Shown here piece by piece: positions 1-10,348 of a stretch of 64,000 nt of DNA. The first letter of the stretch is position 1; every line of letters starts with the position of its first letter. Source of the DNA: Vibrio tasmaniensis (GTDB lineage: Bacteria > Pseudomonadota > Gammaproteobacteria > Enterobacterales > Vibrionaceae); assembly GCF_024347635.1 (NCBI RefSeq), contig NZ_AP025510.1:1798001-1862000 (forward strand), written 5' to 3'. A program made the translations under genes and the position numbers. The notes beneath the pieces were generated by a model. It was not told the DNA's origin and ran no database searches. It saw only the letters and a program-made list of their open reading frames with translations.

Positions 1-47
1 TCTCAATCAATATAGTCACTATAAAGTGTGAAGTTGTAGACAGGTCA
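1..47. repeat. Left copy of 47-bp direct repeat flanking abiH
   Basis: Bases 1-47 match 1455-1501 with two differences (A/G at position 12 of the repeat and A/G near its end). The copy touches the window edge, so it may continue to the left. Read on the minus strand both copies contain TTGACC, 19 bases, TATAGT, which resembles a sigma-70 promoter pointing left; this is only a resemblance. The two copies bracket the AbiH gene. Confidence 0.85.
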
Positions 48-329
48 AGGGAGAGATTTAAAGACTGCAAAGTGGTATTGAATAGCAATTCGTTGAACGA
101 AAGGTTTCAACACCCTGCAATATCTGATCCGCTGCTACGACTTTTCGGCAACCATAAACACAAGCGAAAGAATCAAACAGTAGTAAGTACAACCAATTGA
201 TTTAATGCACGAAAACTAGCTTTCTTTTGATATATAATCTTTTACTTAACAGCGAGTAACATACTTGAAATGCAAGACTTGGTGATTTTCAATGTTGAGT
301 GTTATAGCAATAAAAATGGAGAAGCTTTC
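48..329. other. Non-coding left flank of abiH
   Basis: No open frame with a credible start and ribosome binding site is seen here. The sequence is AT-rich. It must hold the promoter of the AbiH gene, but no convincing -35/-10 pair can be assigned by eye. Confidence 0.4.
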
Positions 330-1202
330 GTGAGCTCAAATCAATTATTTATCATCGGTAATGGCTTCGATCGTTGGCATCAGTTGCCTACTAGTTACGA
401 AAATTTTTACGAACAATACCGCTATTATCTCGATGAAATAGAACACTATTTCCCATATGGTTTGGAAGGTGAGGAGCTTTGGAGCGACTTCGAAAACACA
501 CTCGGGCAATTTGACGAATCTATTTTGATAGATGAAAACGACTTTATGGATTTTTCTGAGGACTCATTTCCAACGCAGCAACTCTATGGACTTGAAGACG
601 CGGTTGATGAATTTAGCCGCGGTATTGTTGAAGCTATCACTAGTCATTTTAATGAATGGATCCAAGGAATTAACCTAGCAAATCTAAGACCAAAAGTAGC
701 GTTTCCAGAAACGAGTCAATTTATTAGCTTCAACTACACTTCAACATTACAACAGGTTTACGAAACCTCAGAAAATAAGGTTTATCACATTCACGGAAGT
801 ATAGGACAACAGAGCCGCTTGATTTTTGGTCATAACGCACCGGTAGAGCAAGCAACCGCTGATGAAGATACCTATTATACCGATGCAATCAACAATGGTC
901 GCAAAGTGTTAGTCGCACTTCAAAAACCTATTAATGAGATCATAGAAGACAAACTTACCCCGTGGCTTGAAAGTCGTAGGAACATATCAACGATCTCCGT
1001 AATTGGCCATTCTCTCAATAACATAGACCTTCCCTACTTTGAGCGTATTATAAATGAATACCCAGACGCACGTTGGCAGTGCTACTCATTCAATAAACGT
1101 GAAGCTAAAACTCATAAGACAATATTGAAAAAAATAGGCGTTCCTCAAAACAACATATTCGTTGGCACTTATAAGGAACTAGTTCAGCACTATTCACAAT
1201 AG
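330..1202 (+). CDS. AbiH-family abortive-infection protein
   Basis: Resembles the AbiH family, named after a lactococcal abortive-infection gene; the biochemical activity is not settled for the family. The N-terminus carries the family hallmark IIGNGFDRWHQLPTSY (residues 8-23), followed by SFNYT (about 133-137), HIHGS (about 153-157) and IGHSLNNID (about 225-233). This motif order (G-rich loop, FNYT, HG, GHSL-D) parallels that of SIR2-type NAD-binding proteins. The GTG at 330 is chosen because GGAG at 318-321 lies eight bases upstream and because AbiH proteins begin a few residues before the GNGFD motif; an in-frame ATG at 270 would add 20 residues without a good ribosome site. The gene stands alone, bracketed by a direct repeat, and precedes a SIR2-HerA operon, so it is probably part of an anti-phage block. 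Confidence 0.85.
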   Translation: MSSNQLFIIGNGFDRWHQLPTSYENFYEQYRYYLDEIEHYFPYGLEGEELWSDFENTLGQFDESILIDENDFMDFSEDSFPTQQLYGLEDAVDEFSRGIVEAITSHFNEWIQGINLANLRPKVAFPETSQFISFNYTSTLQQVYETSENKVYHIHGSIGQQSRLIFGHNAPVEQATADEDTYYTDAINNGRKVLVALQKPINEIIEDKLTPWLESRRNISTISVIGHSLNNIDLPYFERIINEYPDARWQCYSFNKREAKTHKTILKKIGVPQNNIFVGTYKELVQHYSQ

Positions 1203-1607
1203 AAGGCTACTAAAACAAAAGTTAAACAATATTTAGTAGTGGTCGATATGGTTCAACTTAAATTTCTATGGCTCTTCTCTCCAGCTACGCAAGTTACAAA
1301 CAACTAATTTCACATCGTGGCGACTTTAGCGCTAAAGAAGCAATATCATAATTACCGATTTAGCTATGAATCTAGGTATTTATACTACAAAGCGCCATGA
1401 ATACTGAGATTTAAGCGCTTCATAATGTCTCTCTACTTAACACAGAAAGCGCCCTCTCAATCAATGTAGTCACTATAAAGTGTGAAGTTGTAGACGGGTC
1501 AAATGGGCATGTACTCTTGAAGTTTGCCAAGCGGTCCATAAAACCTATCAAAGTAAGTTCACGTGCACATAGTTTAGTAAATGATATACAATGCCCACAA
1601 CTAAATA
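1203..1607. other. Intergenic region between abiH and the SIR2-HerA operon
   Basis: About 400 bases without a credible gene. It contains the right copy of the 47-bp direct repeat (1455-1501). No strong intrinsic terminator after abiH was found. The promoter of the downstream operon should lie in 1502-1607; TATACA near 1588 is a possible -10 but a matching -35 is not clear. Confidence 0.5.
1455..1501. repeat. Right copy of 47-bp direct repeat
   Basis: Near-identical to bases 1-47 (two differences). Spacing between copies is about 1.45 kb and the AbiH gene is the only gene between them. It could be a duplicated target or attachment sequence, or a copied promoter region. Confidence 0.85.
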
Positions 1608-2849
1608 ATGGACTCTAGATTCATGAAACAAATACAATTTCTTTCTACTTTTGTTAAAAGACAGAATGGAAAAAAAATACCTGCCGTTTTAGACCTTGAA
1701 AATGAAAAGTTAAATGAAGATCAAAACTACCAAGTGCTGTTAAACACTATCAATAACTCATTGGACTTTGACAATATCATCGTACTTGCGGGCTCTGGTA
1801 CCTCTCTGACTTTTGAAGGGCTAGCTCCTAGCATGAGTGATTTATGGGACAAATGTTGTGCTGAAAACGATGAACTATTCCAAAGAATTTTACAAATTGT
1901 AGGTTATGACTCTGACAGATCGAAGAAAGATATAGAGTTACTGCTGTCGTTAAGTGATCAACATAAAGAATTAGCAAAAGGTGAAAAGAGAGATGAGTTA
2001 ACCCTTTTCATCGAACAAGCAAAACAGACAATTTTAAAAGCAACCGACTTCACTGATGAGATAGCAGAAAGTGATTGGAGTGCCCATGATAAATTCATCA
2101 GAACACTAGGGCGAAGAAACCCGAAACAACAACGTTTAAAATTATTTACAACTAATTATGATTTAGCTTTTGAACGTTCAGCATCAAATACAGGCTTTGT
2201 AGTGGTTGATGGATTCGAGTTTTCAGCACCTAGTTATTTTAACCCTACTTGGTATAGATATGACATTGTAGATCGTAGCGATCAATCTAAAACGTCCAGT
2301 TCATATATATCAAATGTACTCCACCTTTATAAAATGCACGGCTCAGTGAATTGGACTCGACAAGGAAATGGTCGAGTCAAAAAGATTGATTATAAAGCGC
2401 AGAATAGTGAGCCCGTTTTTATATACCCTAGTAGTTCTAAGTATCAAACATCTTATGATTCACCATATCTCGATATGATGGCCTCGTTTCTAAATTGCTT
2501 ACAGCAACCTAAAACAGCATTAATTTGTTTAGGTTTTGGATTTAACGACAAACATATAAATAATGCAGTAACAATGGCTTTACGAACTAACCCTGAATTT
2601 AATCTGCTAATAGCCACAAAAGAACCATTCAAGGAAGATGGTTCATTTAATAAAGAAGTTAGAGATTTATTGGTAGCAGCTATTAACGAGGGAGACCGAC
2701 GCATTTCCATCATGGACGGGACTTTTTCACAATTTAGCGATTTACTTCAAGAGCGTAGAAAGGAAACACCCGAAGAAGCGTTATTCAAAAACTTTGAAAC
2801 ATTAGCCGAAAGAATCAACAATCGAAAGGGTTCTATAGATGAATTCTAA
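1608..2849 (+). CDS. SIR2-like protein of a SIR2-HerA anti-phage system
   Basis: A SIR2-fold protein, in defence contexts typically an NAD-consuming effector. Visible motifs are the nucleotide loop VLAGSGTSLTF (residues 59-69), FTTNYD (180-185), the catalytic-type KMHGSVNW (242-249, His244) and LGFGFND (308-314), in the order normal for SIR2 proteins. Length 413 residues. The last 11 bases overlap the start of the HerA-type gene, so the two are translationally coupled. SIR2 with HerA is an established defence pair in which the two proteins form a complex and deplete NAD upon infection. The start at 1608 has no strong ribosome site; an ATG at 1623 is an alternative. No signal peptide or membrane segment. 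Base composition is clearly more AT-rich than the pheT side. Confidence 0.88.
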   Translation: MDSRFMKQIQFLSTFVKRQNGKKIPAVLDLENEKLNEDQNYQVLLNTINNSLDFDNIIVLAGSGTSLTFEGLAPSMSDLWDKCCAENDELFQRILQIVGYDSDRSKKDIELLLSLSDQHKELAKGEKRDELTLFIEQAKQTILKATDFTDEIAESDWSAHDKFIRTLGRRNPKQQRLKLFTTNYDLAFERSASNTGFVVVDGFEFSAPSYFNPTWYRYDIVDRSDQSKTSSSYISNVLHLYKMHGSVNWTRQGNGRVKKIDYKAQNSEPVFIYPSSSKYQTSYDSPYLDMMASFLNCLQQPKTALICLGFGFNDKHINNAVTMALRTNPEFNLLIATKEPFKEDGSFNKEVRDLLVAAINEGDRRISIMDGTFSQFSDLLQERRKETPEEALFKNFETLAERINNRKGSIDEF

Positions 2850-4569
2850 CTGTTGGTTCACGCCTTATGACCCAAACCGTCGTATCGGCAGCTCTATAAA
2901 TATATCACCAACTGAAATCACAGCAAATTTGTCTGATGCAGGCTCTGGAGAAGCTAAATGGCACTTAGGCGATCGAGTAGCTGCTGGAGAAGTGAATGAA
3001 TTTGTGTTCATTGATTGTGGGCAGACTGCTGTATTAGGCCGCTTAGTTAAAGTGTGGTTGGATGGAGCTGAAAGATTATCCGTTGATGCGGTATCGATGG
3101 CGAATGGTTTAAACAACCCAATCGGTGTTATTCAACTTTTAACTAGTATTGATTCAGCGACAGGATATATATCAAGAGGTATAACAAGTCACCCGCGTCT
3201 TGGTAGTCAAGTATACTCAGCTCACCCCAAGTTGATTTCTTTTTTGGCTGCTGGCGATGCTAAAGATCACGAAATTAAGTTGAATATTGCTGAACTCCCC
3301 AATGATTCAACTGTAAATATTACTGTCACGCCGGACAAACTATTTTCAAGACACTGCGCAGTTTTAGGTGCTACAGGTGGTGGTAAAAGTTATTCAATGT
3401 CTAGGCTCTTACAAGAAGTCCAAGATAATGGCGGTAGAGCTTTATTACTGGATCCGACAGGTGAATACACTGATTTAGATTGCGAGACTTATTACGTTGG
3501 AAACCACGAAAAGGCAACAGACAAAAACACTCTAACATTTCCACATTGGAAGTTACCTGAATCAGATATCTTTGCGTTTTTACGTCCGTCGGCACAGACT
3601 CAGATGCCTAAATTATCTGCTGCGATCTTAAGCCAAAAAGTAGTAATTGAGCATTGGACTAAAAGGAGAGAGATGAACTTAACTCTCAATGAAAGCCATT
3701 CGCTCATTAAAGCTGACAAAGAAAAAAGCCCTTACTATGATGCTGTTAAGTCGTTAGAATCTAATCCCTCATGTAAAAGATGGTGCTTTAAAAATTTAGC
3801 GGCTCAAATAGAGCAAGAATGTATTTGGCCTTCAGGAAAGTACAATGACGCCCTCTTTGGAGGTATTCATGAGGGAGATCTGGGCTACTGTATAAGTTTA
3901 ATTTCTCGTATAAAGTCATATTCTTCTAATACACACTTAAAGTGGCTTTTCGATCCAGAAAAGAACTATCAAGATATTCCTACTATATTAGAGGATTTTT
4001 CAAAAGGTGAAGGCGAAAATAAGATATTAAGGCTAGATTTATCAGCAGTTCCATTTGAATCTAATGGGCGTGAGATTCTCGTTAATGCAATCGGCCGAAA
4101 GTTAATGAATTTAGCTAGGGCTAAAGATATTAACCATGAGAATCCATTACTTGTTTTTATAGATGAAGCTCACCAGTTTCTTAACAAAACTGTTGGCGAT
4201 GAAGCAAGTACGATAAAACTGGACTCTTTTGGGAATATAGCGAAAGAAGGCCGAAAGTACGGTTTGAACGTGGTTATTGCAACACAGCGCCCGCGTGATA
4301 TTCCCGAGGATGTATTAAGTCAGATTGGGTCATTGATTGTACATAGATTAACTAACTTTCATGACCAAGAGATTGTAAAAAGAGCGGTAGGATCAATGGA
4401 TCAGCGTTCGTCTTCTTTTTTACCAACCTTAAGTCAAGGTGAAGCATTACTACTAGGAGTTGACTTCCCATTCCCAATGATTGTGAAAATTAAAAAACCT
4501 AACATTAAACCTACATCAAAGAGTGCTGAATACTCAAAGTCATGGACAAAGCAAATAAATGCATATTAA
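2839..4569 (+). CDS. herA: HerA-type hexameric ATPase of the SIR2-HerA system
   Basis: A FtsK/HerA-class ATPase. The N-terminal 165 residues are the region expected to form the HAS-barrel. The P-loop GATGGGKS is at 177-184, DPTGEYT at 204-210, Walker B LVFIDEAH at 437-444, and the sensor-type ATQRP at 480-484. In archaea and bacteria HerA works with NurA nuclease in DNA end processing; the defence versions pair instead with SIR2, DUF4297 or nuclease effectors, and the SIR2 gene immediately upstream (11-base overlap) places this one in that class. AAAGGG about nine bases before the ATG serves as ribosome site. It overlaps the next gene by 11 bases, so at least three genes are coupled. Confidence 0.9.
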   Translation: MNSNCWFTPYDPNRRIGSSINISPTEITANLSDAGSGEAKWHLGDRVAAGEVNEFVFIDCGQTAVLGRLVKVWLDGAERLSVDAVSMANGLNNPIGVIQLLTSIDSATGYISRGITSHPRLGSQVYSAHPKLISFLAAGDAKDHEIKLNIAELPNDSTVNITVTPDKLFSRHCAVLGATGGGKSYSMSRLLQEVQDNGGRALLLDPTGEYTDLDCETYYVGNHEKATDKNTLTFPHWKLPESDIFAFLRPSAQTQMPKLSAAILSQKVVIEHWTKRREMNLTLNESHSLIKADKEKSPYYDAVKSLESNPSCKRWCFKNLAAQIEQECIWPSGKYNDALFGGIHEGDLGYCISLISRIKSYSSNTHLKWLFDPEKNYQDIPTILEDFSKGEGENKILRLDLSAVPFESNGREILVNAIGRKLMNLARAKDINHENPLLVFIDEAHQFLNKTVGDEASTIKLDSFGNIAKEGRKYGLNVVIATQRPRDIPEDVLSQIGSLIVHRLTNFHDQEIVKRAVGSMDQRSSSFLPTLSQGEALLLGVDFPFPMIVKIKKPNIKPTSKSAEYSKSWTKQINAY

Positions 4570-5074
4570 TAATGAAATAGAACTCAAACTCGACCTACAA
4601 AAAGTAGAAGGACTAACAGATATTTGGTTGAAAAAGCTTGAAGATGCTCAAGTCGGCCATTACAAAGAAACCGAACACTTAAACCGAGTTCATCAGCAAT
4701 TAGGAATAACGCTTATCTTTATAACAACAGGGGTAACTGCATTCATTTTCTATAAATCGCCTTATAATCAGGAGTTAGTTCAACTTATTTTGGCTTGTGC
4801 AAGTGCACTTGCGGCAGCACTATCAGGGATAGTCACATTTGGACGTTTTGGAGAAAGAGCGATTGAGCATCGTACCACTGCAGGTCAATATGGTAAGTTA
4901 CGCCGACAATTAGAGTTATTGCAAGCTAGCTCCGTAAATCATGAAAACATCAAAGAATACCGTTCTAGATTAAAAACCTTACGTATAGAGTGGGAGTACG
5001 TAGCTAGAAATGCTCCATTAACACCTAAAAATAGAAAAATATCGCTATTTAGATCTCTATTCCGCTGGGTCTAA
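4559..5074 (+). CDS. SLATT/DUF4231-like two-TM membrane protein
   Basis: 171 residues with the SLATT layout: an N-terminal helical segment (about 1-45) containing WLKKLEDAQ, two transmembrane segments (about 48-66 and 74-94), then a soluble helical tail with GQYGKLRRQLELL and YRSRLKTLRIEWEY. DUF4231/SLATT proteins are found beside nucleotide-signalling and NAD-linked defence genes and are predicted to be pore-forming effectors; that role is inferred, not shown here. The gene starts inside the 3' end of the HerA-type gene (11-base overlap), which argues that it belongs to the same functional unit rather than being a chance neighbour. Confidence 0.75.
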   Translation: MHINNEIELKLDLQKVEGLTDIWLKKLEDAQVGHYKETEHLNRVHQQLGITLIFITTGVTAFIFYKSPYNQELVQLILACASALAAALSGIVTFGRFGERAIEHRTTAGQYGKLRRQLELLQASSVNHENIKEYRSRLKTLRIEWEYVARNAPLTPKNRKISLFRSLFRWV

Positions 5075-5111
5075 TCACTAAAAATAATATATTCAATAGT
5101 TCGGAATTTTA

Positions 5112-5558
5112 ATGAAAAACGAAGAAAAACGCGAAACCCTAGATATCATTGAAAAACAAATATGTCTCTACCAAATAATAGAGTACAGAATAGTATTCCT
5201 ATATAGATTATTAAGCTTATCATCACTATTGTTAATAACATTAGGATTTGGATGCGCCTTATACGTTTATTTCTATTCACTAGACATTCAACTGTCATTA
5301 TTAGGCTATTTCCCAATATTATTTGGATTACTATTACTAGGGGCTAGAAATTTATTCCTTCCCTATAACAACATAAAAGAGATCAAGATTCTAAACCATA
5401 AAATATCTTCTGTTTATTCTAAATTCAAGTCTGGTCATATGGATGAATTGAGATTGATGAACAACATAGACGAATTAATTCTTCATTATTTAAATAACTC
5501 TAGTAATATATTTAATAACTACACTGTTAATAAGTTTATCTATAATGAACTATGGTAA
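5112..5558 (+). CDS. Small membrane protein, SLATT-like topology
   Basis: 148 residues, family not recognised. It has an N-terminal charged helix (about 1-25), two hydrophobic segments (about 28-55 and 62-84) and a polar helical tail, the same overall plan as the SLATT-like protein encoded just upstream. The ATG is preceded by CGGAA, about seven bases away. The gap to the upstream gene is 37 bases, and the gene overlaps the next one by seven bases. Strongly AT-rich. It may be a diverged partner of the upstream membrane protein in a hetero-oligomer; this is inference from size and layout only. Confidence 0.7.
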   Translation: MKNEEKRETLDIIEKQICLYQIIEYRIVFLYRLLSLSSLLLITLGFGCALYVYFYSLDIQLSLLGYFPILFGLLLLGARNLFLPYNNIKEIKILNHKISSVYSKFKSGHMDELRLMNNIDELILHYLNNSSNIFNNYTVNKFIYNELW

Positions 5559-6499
5559 ATAATATGCTACATTATCTTTTACTGGTTTTTGGATTTTTTT
5601 TCCTATATCGAGCTATTCTAGTATCGCAACAAATGCGAAATATGGATTACCAAACCTTGAGGTTCGGTAACTCGAACAATTCATTTTATTTAAATACAAC
5701 ACTTTCCATCATCCTATTTATTGCTTTTTCTTTTCTACAATATAATATATCACCGAACCTTCCAGAAGCTCATTCAGTAAGTTCAGTAAGTATAAACACG
5801 GAAAGATGCACATTGTTAACGGATAATGATTTTATTTCTGAGAGCATTGTAACTATGTTGTCTAACATGGTTTCAAACTTAACTGCATTTATCATATTTT
5901 TTGTTTTCTCTTTTTCATTTTTATCTGTTTACTTCATCAATAAACACCCTAATCTAAAGAGATCAATAATCTATTTTTCTACCATTAGTATGAGCGTAAC
6001 TATCATTGGAGTATTGCTTAATATTGAAACATTAAACCTCAAAAAGTTTAATATTTTTGAAGACAACTCAATAGAGAAGCAAGTGTTTAATTTTTATTCT
6101 TCTGATAGTTTAAACCCCGTAACTCGTATTGACGATATTATTCCTATTGCAGAAATATCTGGTTTTAGATCAGGAAGTAGTCAGATCCCTAACTATGATT
6201 GGAAATCGCTTAAACAAAGATTACAGAAAAAAGATGTTTCCATGATTTTGGTATTTGGATTTACTGACCCTCATAGAATATTAAGTAGTGCGAACACTAC
6301 AAACAAATCACTTGCACGTGACAGAGCAGAAGCAGTAAAGAAATTATTACACGAAGACTACTCTATTAAAAAGCCAATAGTTACTTTGTATAACGGGTTA
6401 GAGACAGGAGTTAAACTAAAAGAGCATCAAATAAGACAATACTCTACAGATAGAAAAGTCGTAGTTTATGCAGCTATTGAAAAAGCGAAATTAAACTAA
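5552..6499 (+). CDS. Membrane protein with OmpA-like C-terminal domain
   Basis: 315 residues. Hydrophobic segments lie at about 4-24, 47-65, 107-129 and 138-158. The C-terminal part (about 183-315) resembles an OmpA/MotB-type domain: VFGFTDP (234-240) in the place of GHTD, then NKSLARDRAEAVKKLL (251-266) matching the N-x-x-L-S-x-x-R-A-x-x-V pattern, then DRKVVVYA (300-307) in the place of the final NRRVEI strand. OmpA-like domains usually bind peptidoglycan; if all four segments span the membrane the domain would sit on the same side as the N-terminus, so topology is open. It is the last gene of the SIR2-HerA operon (seven-base overlap with the previous gene). Zorya ZorB also joins membrane segments to such a domain, but this protein is not visibly ZorB. 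Confidence 0.7.
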   Translation: MVNNMLHYLLLVFGFFFLYRAILVSQQMRNMDYQTLRFGNSNNSFYLNTTLSIILFIAFSFLQYNISPNLPEAHSVSSVSINTERCTLLTDNDFISESIVTMLSNMVSNLTAFIIFFVFSFSFLSVYFINKHPNLKRSIIYFSTISMSVTIIGVLLNIETLNLKKFNIFEDNSIEKQVFNFYSSDSLNPVTRIDDIIPIAEISGFRSGSSQIPNYDWKSLKQRLQKKDVSMILVFGFTDPHRILSSANTTNKSLARDRAEAVKKLLHEDYSIKKPIVTLYNGLETGVKLKEHQIRQYSTDRKVVVYAAIEKAKLN

Positions 6500-6519
6500 T
6501 ATTTTTGTTTGATAACAAA

Positions 6520-6544
6520 AAAGGCCTCGCAATGCGAGGCCTTT
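6520..6544. terminator. Bidirectional terminator between defence operon and pheT
   Basis: Perfect 11-bp stem AAAGGCCTCGC / GCGAGGCCTTT with a three-base loop, flanked by A-rich and T-rich runs on both sides, placed between two convergent transcription units. Confidence 0.92.
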
Positions 6545-6568
6545 GATTTTTCTATCTATCAGAAGAGA

Positions 6569-8956
6569 TTAGTCGCGAAGTGCTGCGCCGAATTTCTCTG
6601 AGATTGAAGCTACGATAGCATCTACTGAACCAGCGATGTCTGCATCTTCTAGTGTGCGCTCTACAGACTGTAGGCTAAGTGCGATTGCTAGGCTCTTCTT
6701 ACCTTCTTCAACGCCTTGACCAACGTATACGTCGAACAGTTTAGCGCCTGTTAGGAATTCGCCACCAGCAGCGATACACGCTTCTACGATGTCGCCAGAA
6801 GCAACTGCTTCGTCAACAACTACTGCGATATCACGACGGTTTGCAGGGAACTTAGATACGGCTACTGCTTCTGGAAGCACGCGAGTGTTGATAGCTGCCC
6901 ATTCGATTTCGAATACGATAGTACGGCCGTTTAGACCAAACTTACGCTCTAGTTCTGGGTGAACAGTACCAATGATACCCACTTCTTTGCCGTCTACTAC
7001 GATAGCCGCAGTTTGACCTGGGTGAAGTGCTGGGTGCTTAGCAGATTTGAAGCTGTATGCGATTTCGTTTGCAGAAAGCTCAAGAACGGCTTCTAGGTCA
7101 CCTTTAAGATCGAAGAAATCTACAGTGTTAGTTGCAATGTCCCAGTGCTCTTCGCCACGAGTACCAGAGATAACGCCCGCAAGCATCATTTCTTGGCGCA
7201 TGCCGTTTTCAGCAGTTGCTTCAGGGATGAAACGTAGGCCTGATTCGAATAGACGAACGCGAGACTGTTGACGCTTCTGGTTGTGAACAACGGTGTTTAG
7301 AAGACCTTGGATTAGGCCAAGACGCATTGCTGACATGTCCGCAGAGATTGGGAATGGCAGAATTAGCGGCTCAACACCAGGTACAACAAGTTTTTGCTGT
7401 TCTGGTTCTACGAAGCTGTATGTGATTGCTTCGTGGTAGCCACGGTCTACAAGAAGGTCACGAACGCGCTTAAGCGGTTGGTTAGCTTCTTTGTGGTCAT
7501 TCATTTTAAGTGCCGCTTTAGGCGCTTGGTTTGGAATGTTATCGTAACCGTAGATACGACCTACTTCTTCAATTAGGTCTTGCTCGATTGCGATATCAAA
7601 ACGCCAAGATGGAGACGTTGCCGTCCAACCAGCTTCTGTCGTTTCAACTTCACAACCTAGGCGAGTAAGAATTTCCACTACGTCTGTAGATGGGATTTCG
7701 TGACCTAGTAGGCTGTCTAGCTTAGCGCGACGTAGAGCAACTACGTTTGCTTTAGGAAGATCAGCTTCAGATTCGCTGCCGTTTACTGGCGCAACTTCAC
7801 CACCACAGATTTCAACTAGAAGCTGTGTTGCACGCTCCATTGCTGCTGCTTGAAGGGTTGAATCAACACCACGTTCAAAACGTAGAGAAGAATCTGTGTG
7901 AAGACCGTAAGCACGTGCGCGACCACGGATGTGATCCGGTGCGAAGAATGCCGCTTCAAGAAGTACGTCAGTCGTTTCAGTAGTAACACCTGAATCTTGA
8001 CCGCCAAAGATACCAGCGATTGCTAGTGCTTTGTTTTGGTCAGCGATAACAAGTGTGTTGCTGTTTAGTTCAGCTTCGTTGCCATCTAGAAGTGTTAGCT
8101 TTTCGCCCTGCTCTGCTAGACGAACCACGATACCGCCTTCGATCTTAGCGAGATCAAATGCGTGCATTGGTTGGCCTTGCTCTAGCATCACGTAGTTTGT
8201 GATGTCTACAACTGGGTCGATTGAACGGATACCACAACGGCGCAGTTTTTCTTGCATCCAGATTGGAGATTCCGCTTTCACGTTTACGTTCTTAACCACA
8301 CGGCCAAGGTAACGAGGACAAGCATCAGTTGCTTTAATTTCAACAGATACTGTGTCTTCAATGCTTGTAGCAACAGCTTCAACTGTTGGCTCTGTAACGT
8401 CTGCGCGGTTTAGTACGCCAACTTCACGAGCAAGGCCACGGATGCTGAAGCAGTCTGCGCGGTTTGCTGTTAGGTCTACGTCGATAGTTACGTCGTTTAG
8501 CTCAAGAAGCTCACGTACGTCCATACCTAGTGTTGTGCCTTCTGGTAGCTCAAGGATGCCGTCAGACTCTACGTCGATACCTAGCTCAGAGAAAGAACAA
8601 AGCATGCCGTGCGATGGAACGCCACGTAGTTTTGCTTTCTTGATTTTGAAGTCACCAGGAAGTACTGCACCAACTGTTGCTACTGCTACAGTTAGGCCAA
8701 GACGACAGTTAGATGCACCACATACGATGTCTAAAAGCTCTTCTTCACCAATGTCGATCTTTGTAACTTGTAGTTTGTCTGCGTCTGGGTGCTGACCGCA
8801 CTCAACCACTTTACCTACTTTAACGCCGGTGAATTCACCAGCAACAGGTTCTACATCGTCAACTTCCAAACCAGCCATAGTGATTTGGTGAGCTAGCTCT
8901 TCGCTGTTAATTGCAGGTTTAACCCACTCGCGTAGCCAAGATTCACTGAATTTCAT
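6569..8956 (-). CDS. pheT: Phenylalanyl-tRNA synthetase beta subunit
   Basis: Beta subunit of the alpha2-beta2 enzyme that charges tRNA-Phe in the cytoplasm. The 795 residues equal the length of the E. coli protein. Recognisable parts are the N-terminal [12 protein letters not shown], the EMAP/tRNA-binding domain with PDADKL and VCGASN (about 40-150), the B3/B4 editing region, the B5 domain with LLGHEIP (about 415), and the C-terminal anticodon-binding domain with [15 protein letters not shown] (about 700). It follows pheS by 18 bases on the same strand. In E. coli and V. cholerae ihfA normally follows; here the 3' neighbour is the convergent defence operon. Confidence 0.98.
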   Translation of the reverse strand: MKFSESWLREWVKPAINSEELAHQITMAGLEVDDVEPVAGEFTGVKVGKVVECGQHPDADKLQVTKIDIGEEELLDIVCGASNCRLGLTVAVATVGAVLPGDFKIKKAKLRGVPSHGMLCSFSELGIDVESDGILELPEGTTLGMDVRELLELNDVTIDVDLTANRADCFSIRGLAREVGVLNRADVTEPTVEAVATSIEDTVSVEIKATDACPRYLGRVVKNVNVKAESPIWMQEKLRRCGIRSIDPVVDITNYVMLEQGQPMHAFDLAKIEGGIVVRLAEQGEKLTLLDGNEAELNSNTLVIADQNKALAIAGIFGGQDSGVTTETTDVLLEAAFFAPDHIRGRARAYGLHTDSSLRFERGVDSTLQAAAMERATQLLVEICGGEVAPVNGSESEADLPKANVVALRRAKLDSLLGHEIPSTDVVEILTRLGCEVETTEAGWTATSPSWRFDIAIEQDLIEEVGRIYGYDNIPNQAPKAALKMNDHKEANQPLKRVRDLLVDRGYHEAITYSFVEPEQQKLVVPGVEPLILPFPISADMSAMRLGLIQGLLNTVVHNQKRQQSRVRLFESGLRFIPEATAENGMRQEMMLAGVISGTRGEEHWDIATNTVDFFDLKGDLEAVLELSANEIAYSFKSAKHPALHPGQTAAIVVDGKEVGIIGTVHPELERKFGLNGRTIVFEIEWAAINTRVLPEAVAVSKFPANRRDIAVVVDEAVASGDIVEACIAAGGEFLTGAKLFDVYVGQGVEEGKKSLAIALSLQSVERTLEDADIAGSVDAIVASISEKFGAALRD

Positions 8957-8974
8957 AGTTTTGACTGCCCCGGA

Positions 8975-10348
<1,374 letters not shown>

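Noticed and set aside
1-47. C-terminal coding remnant in the 47-bp repeat (minus-strand VYNFTLYSDYID then stop)
   Set aside because: Both copies encode the same 12 residues with silent differences, but each has an in-frame TGA two codons upstream, so no longer frame exists; treated as a non-coding repeat.
1-1501. Superintegron cassette recombination sites
   Set aside because: The 47-bp repeats show no similarity to the palindromic vibrio attC sequence and have no attC-like fold; integron origin is not supported.
1608-6499. Zorya or Thoeris system
   Set aside because: No ZorA/MotA-type partner, no TIR domain and no ThsA-type fusion are visible; the SIR2-HerA pair explains the first two genes better.
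8352-8795. Plus-strand ORF of 147 codons inside pheT
   Set aside because: It is antisense to a clearly conserved synthetase gene, Ser/Thr-rich as expected for a shadow frame, and has no ribosome site.
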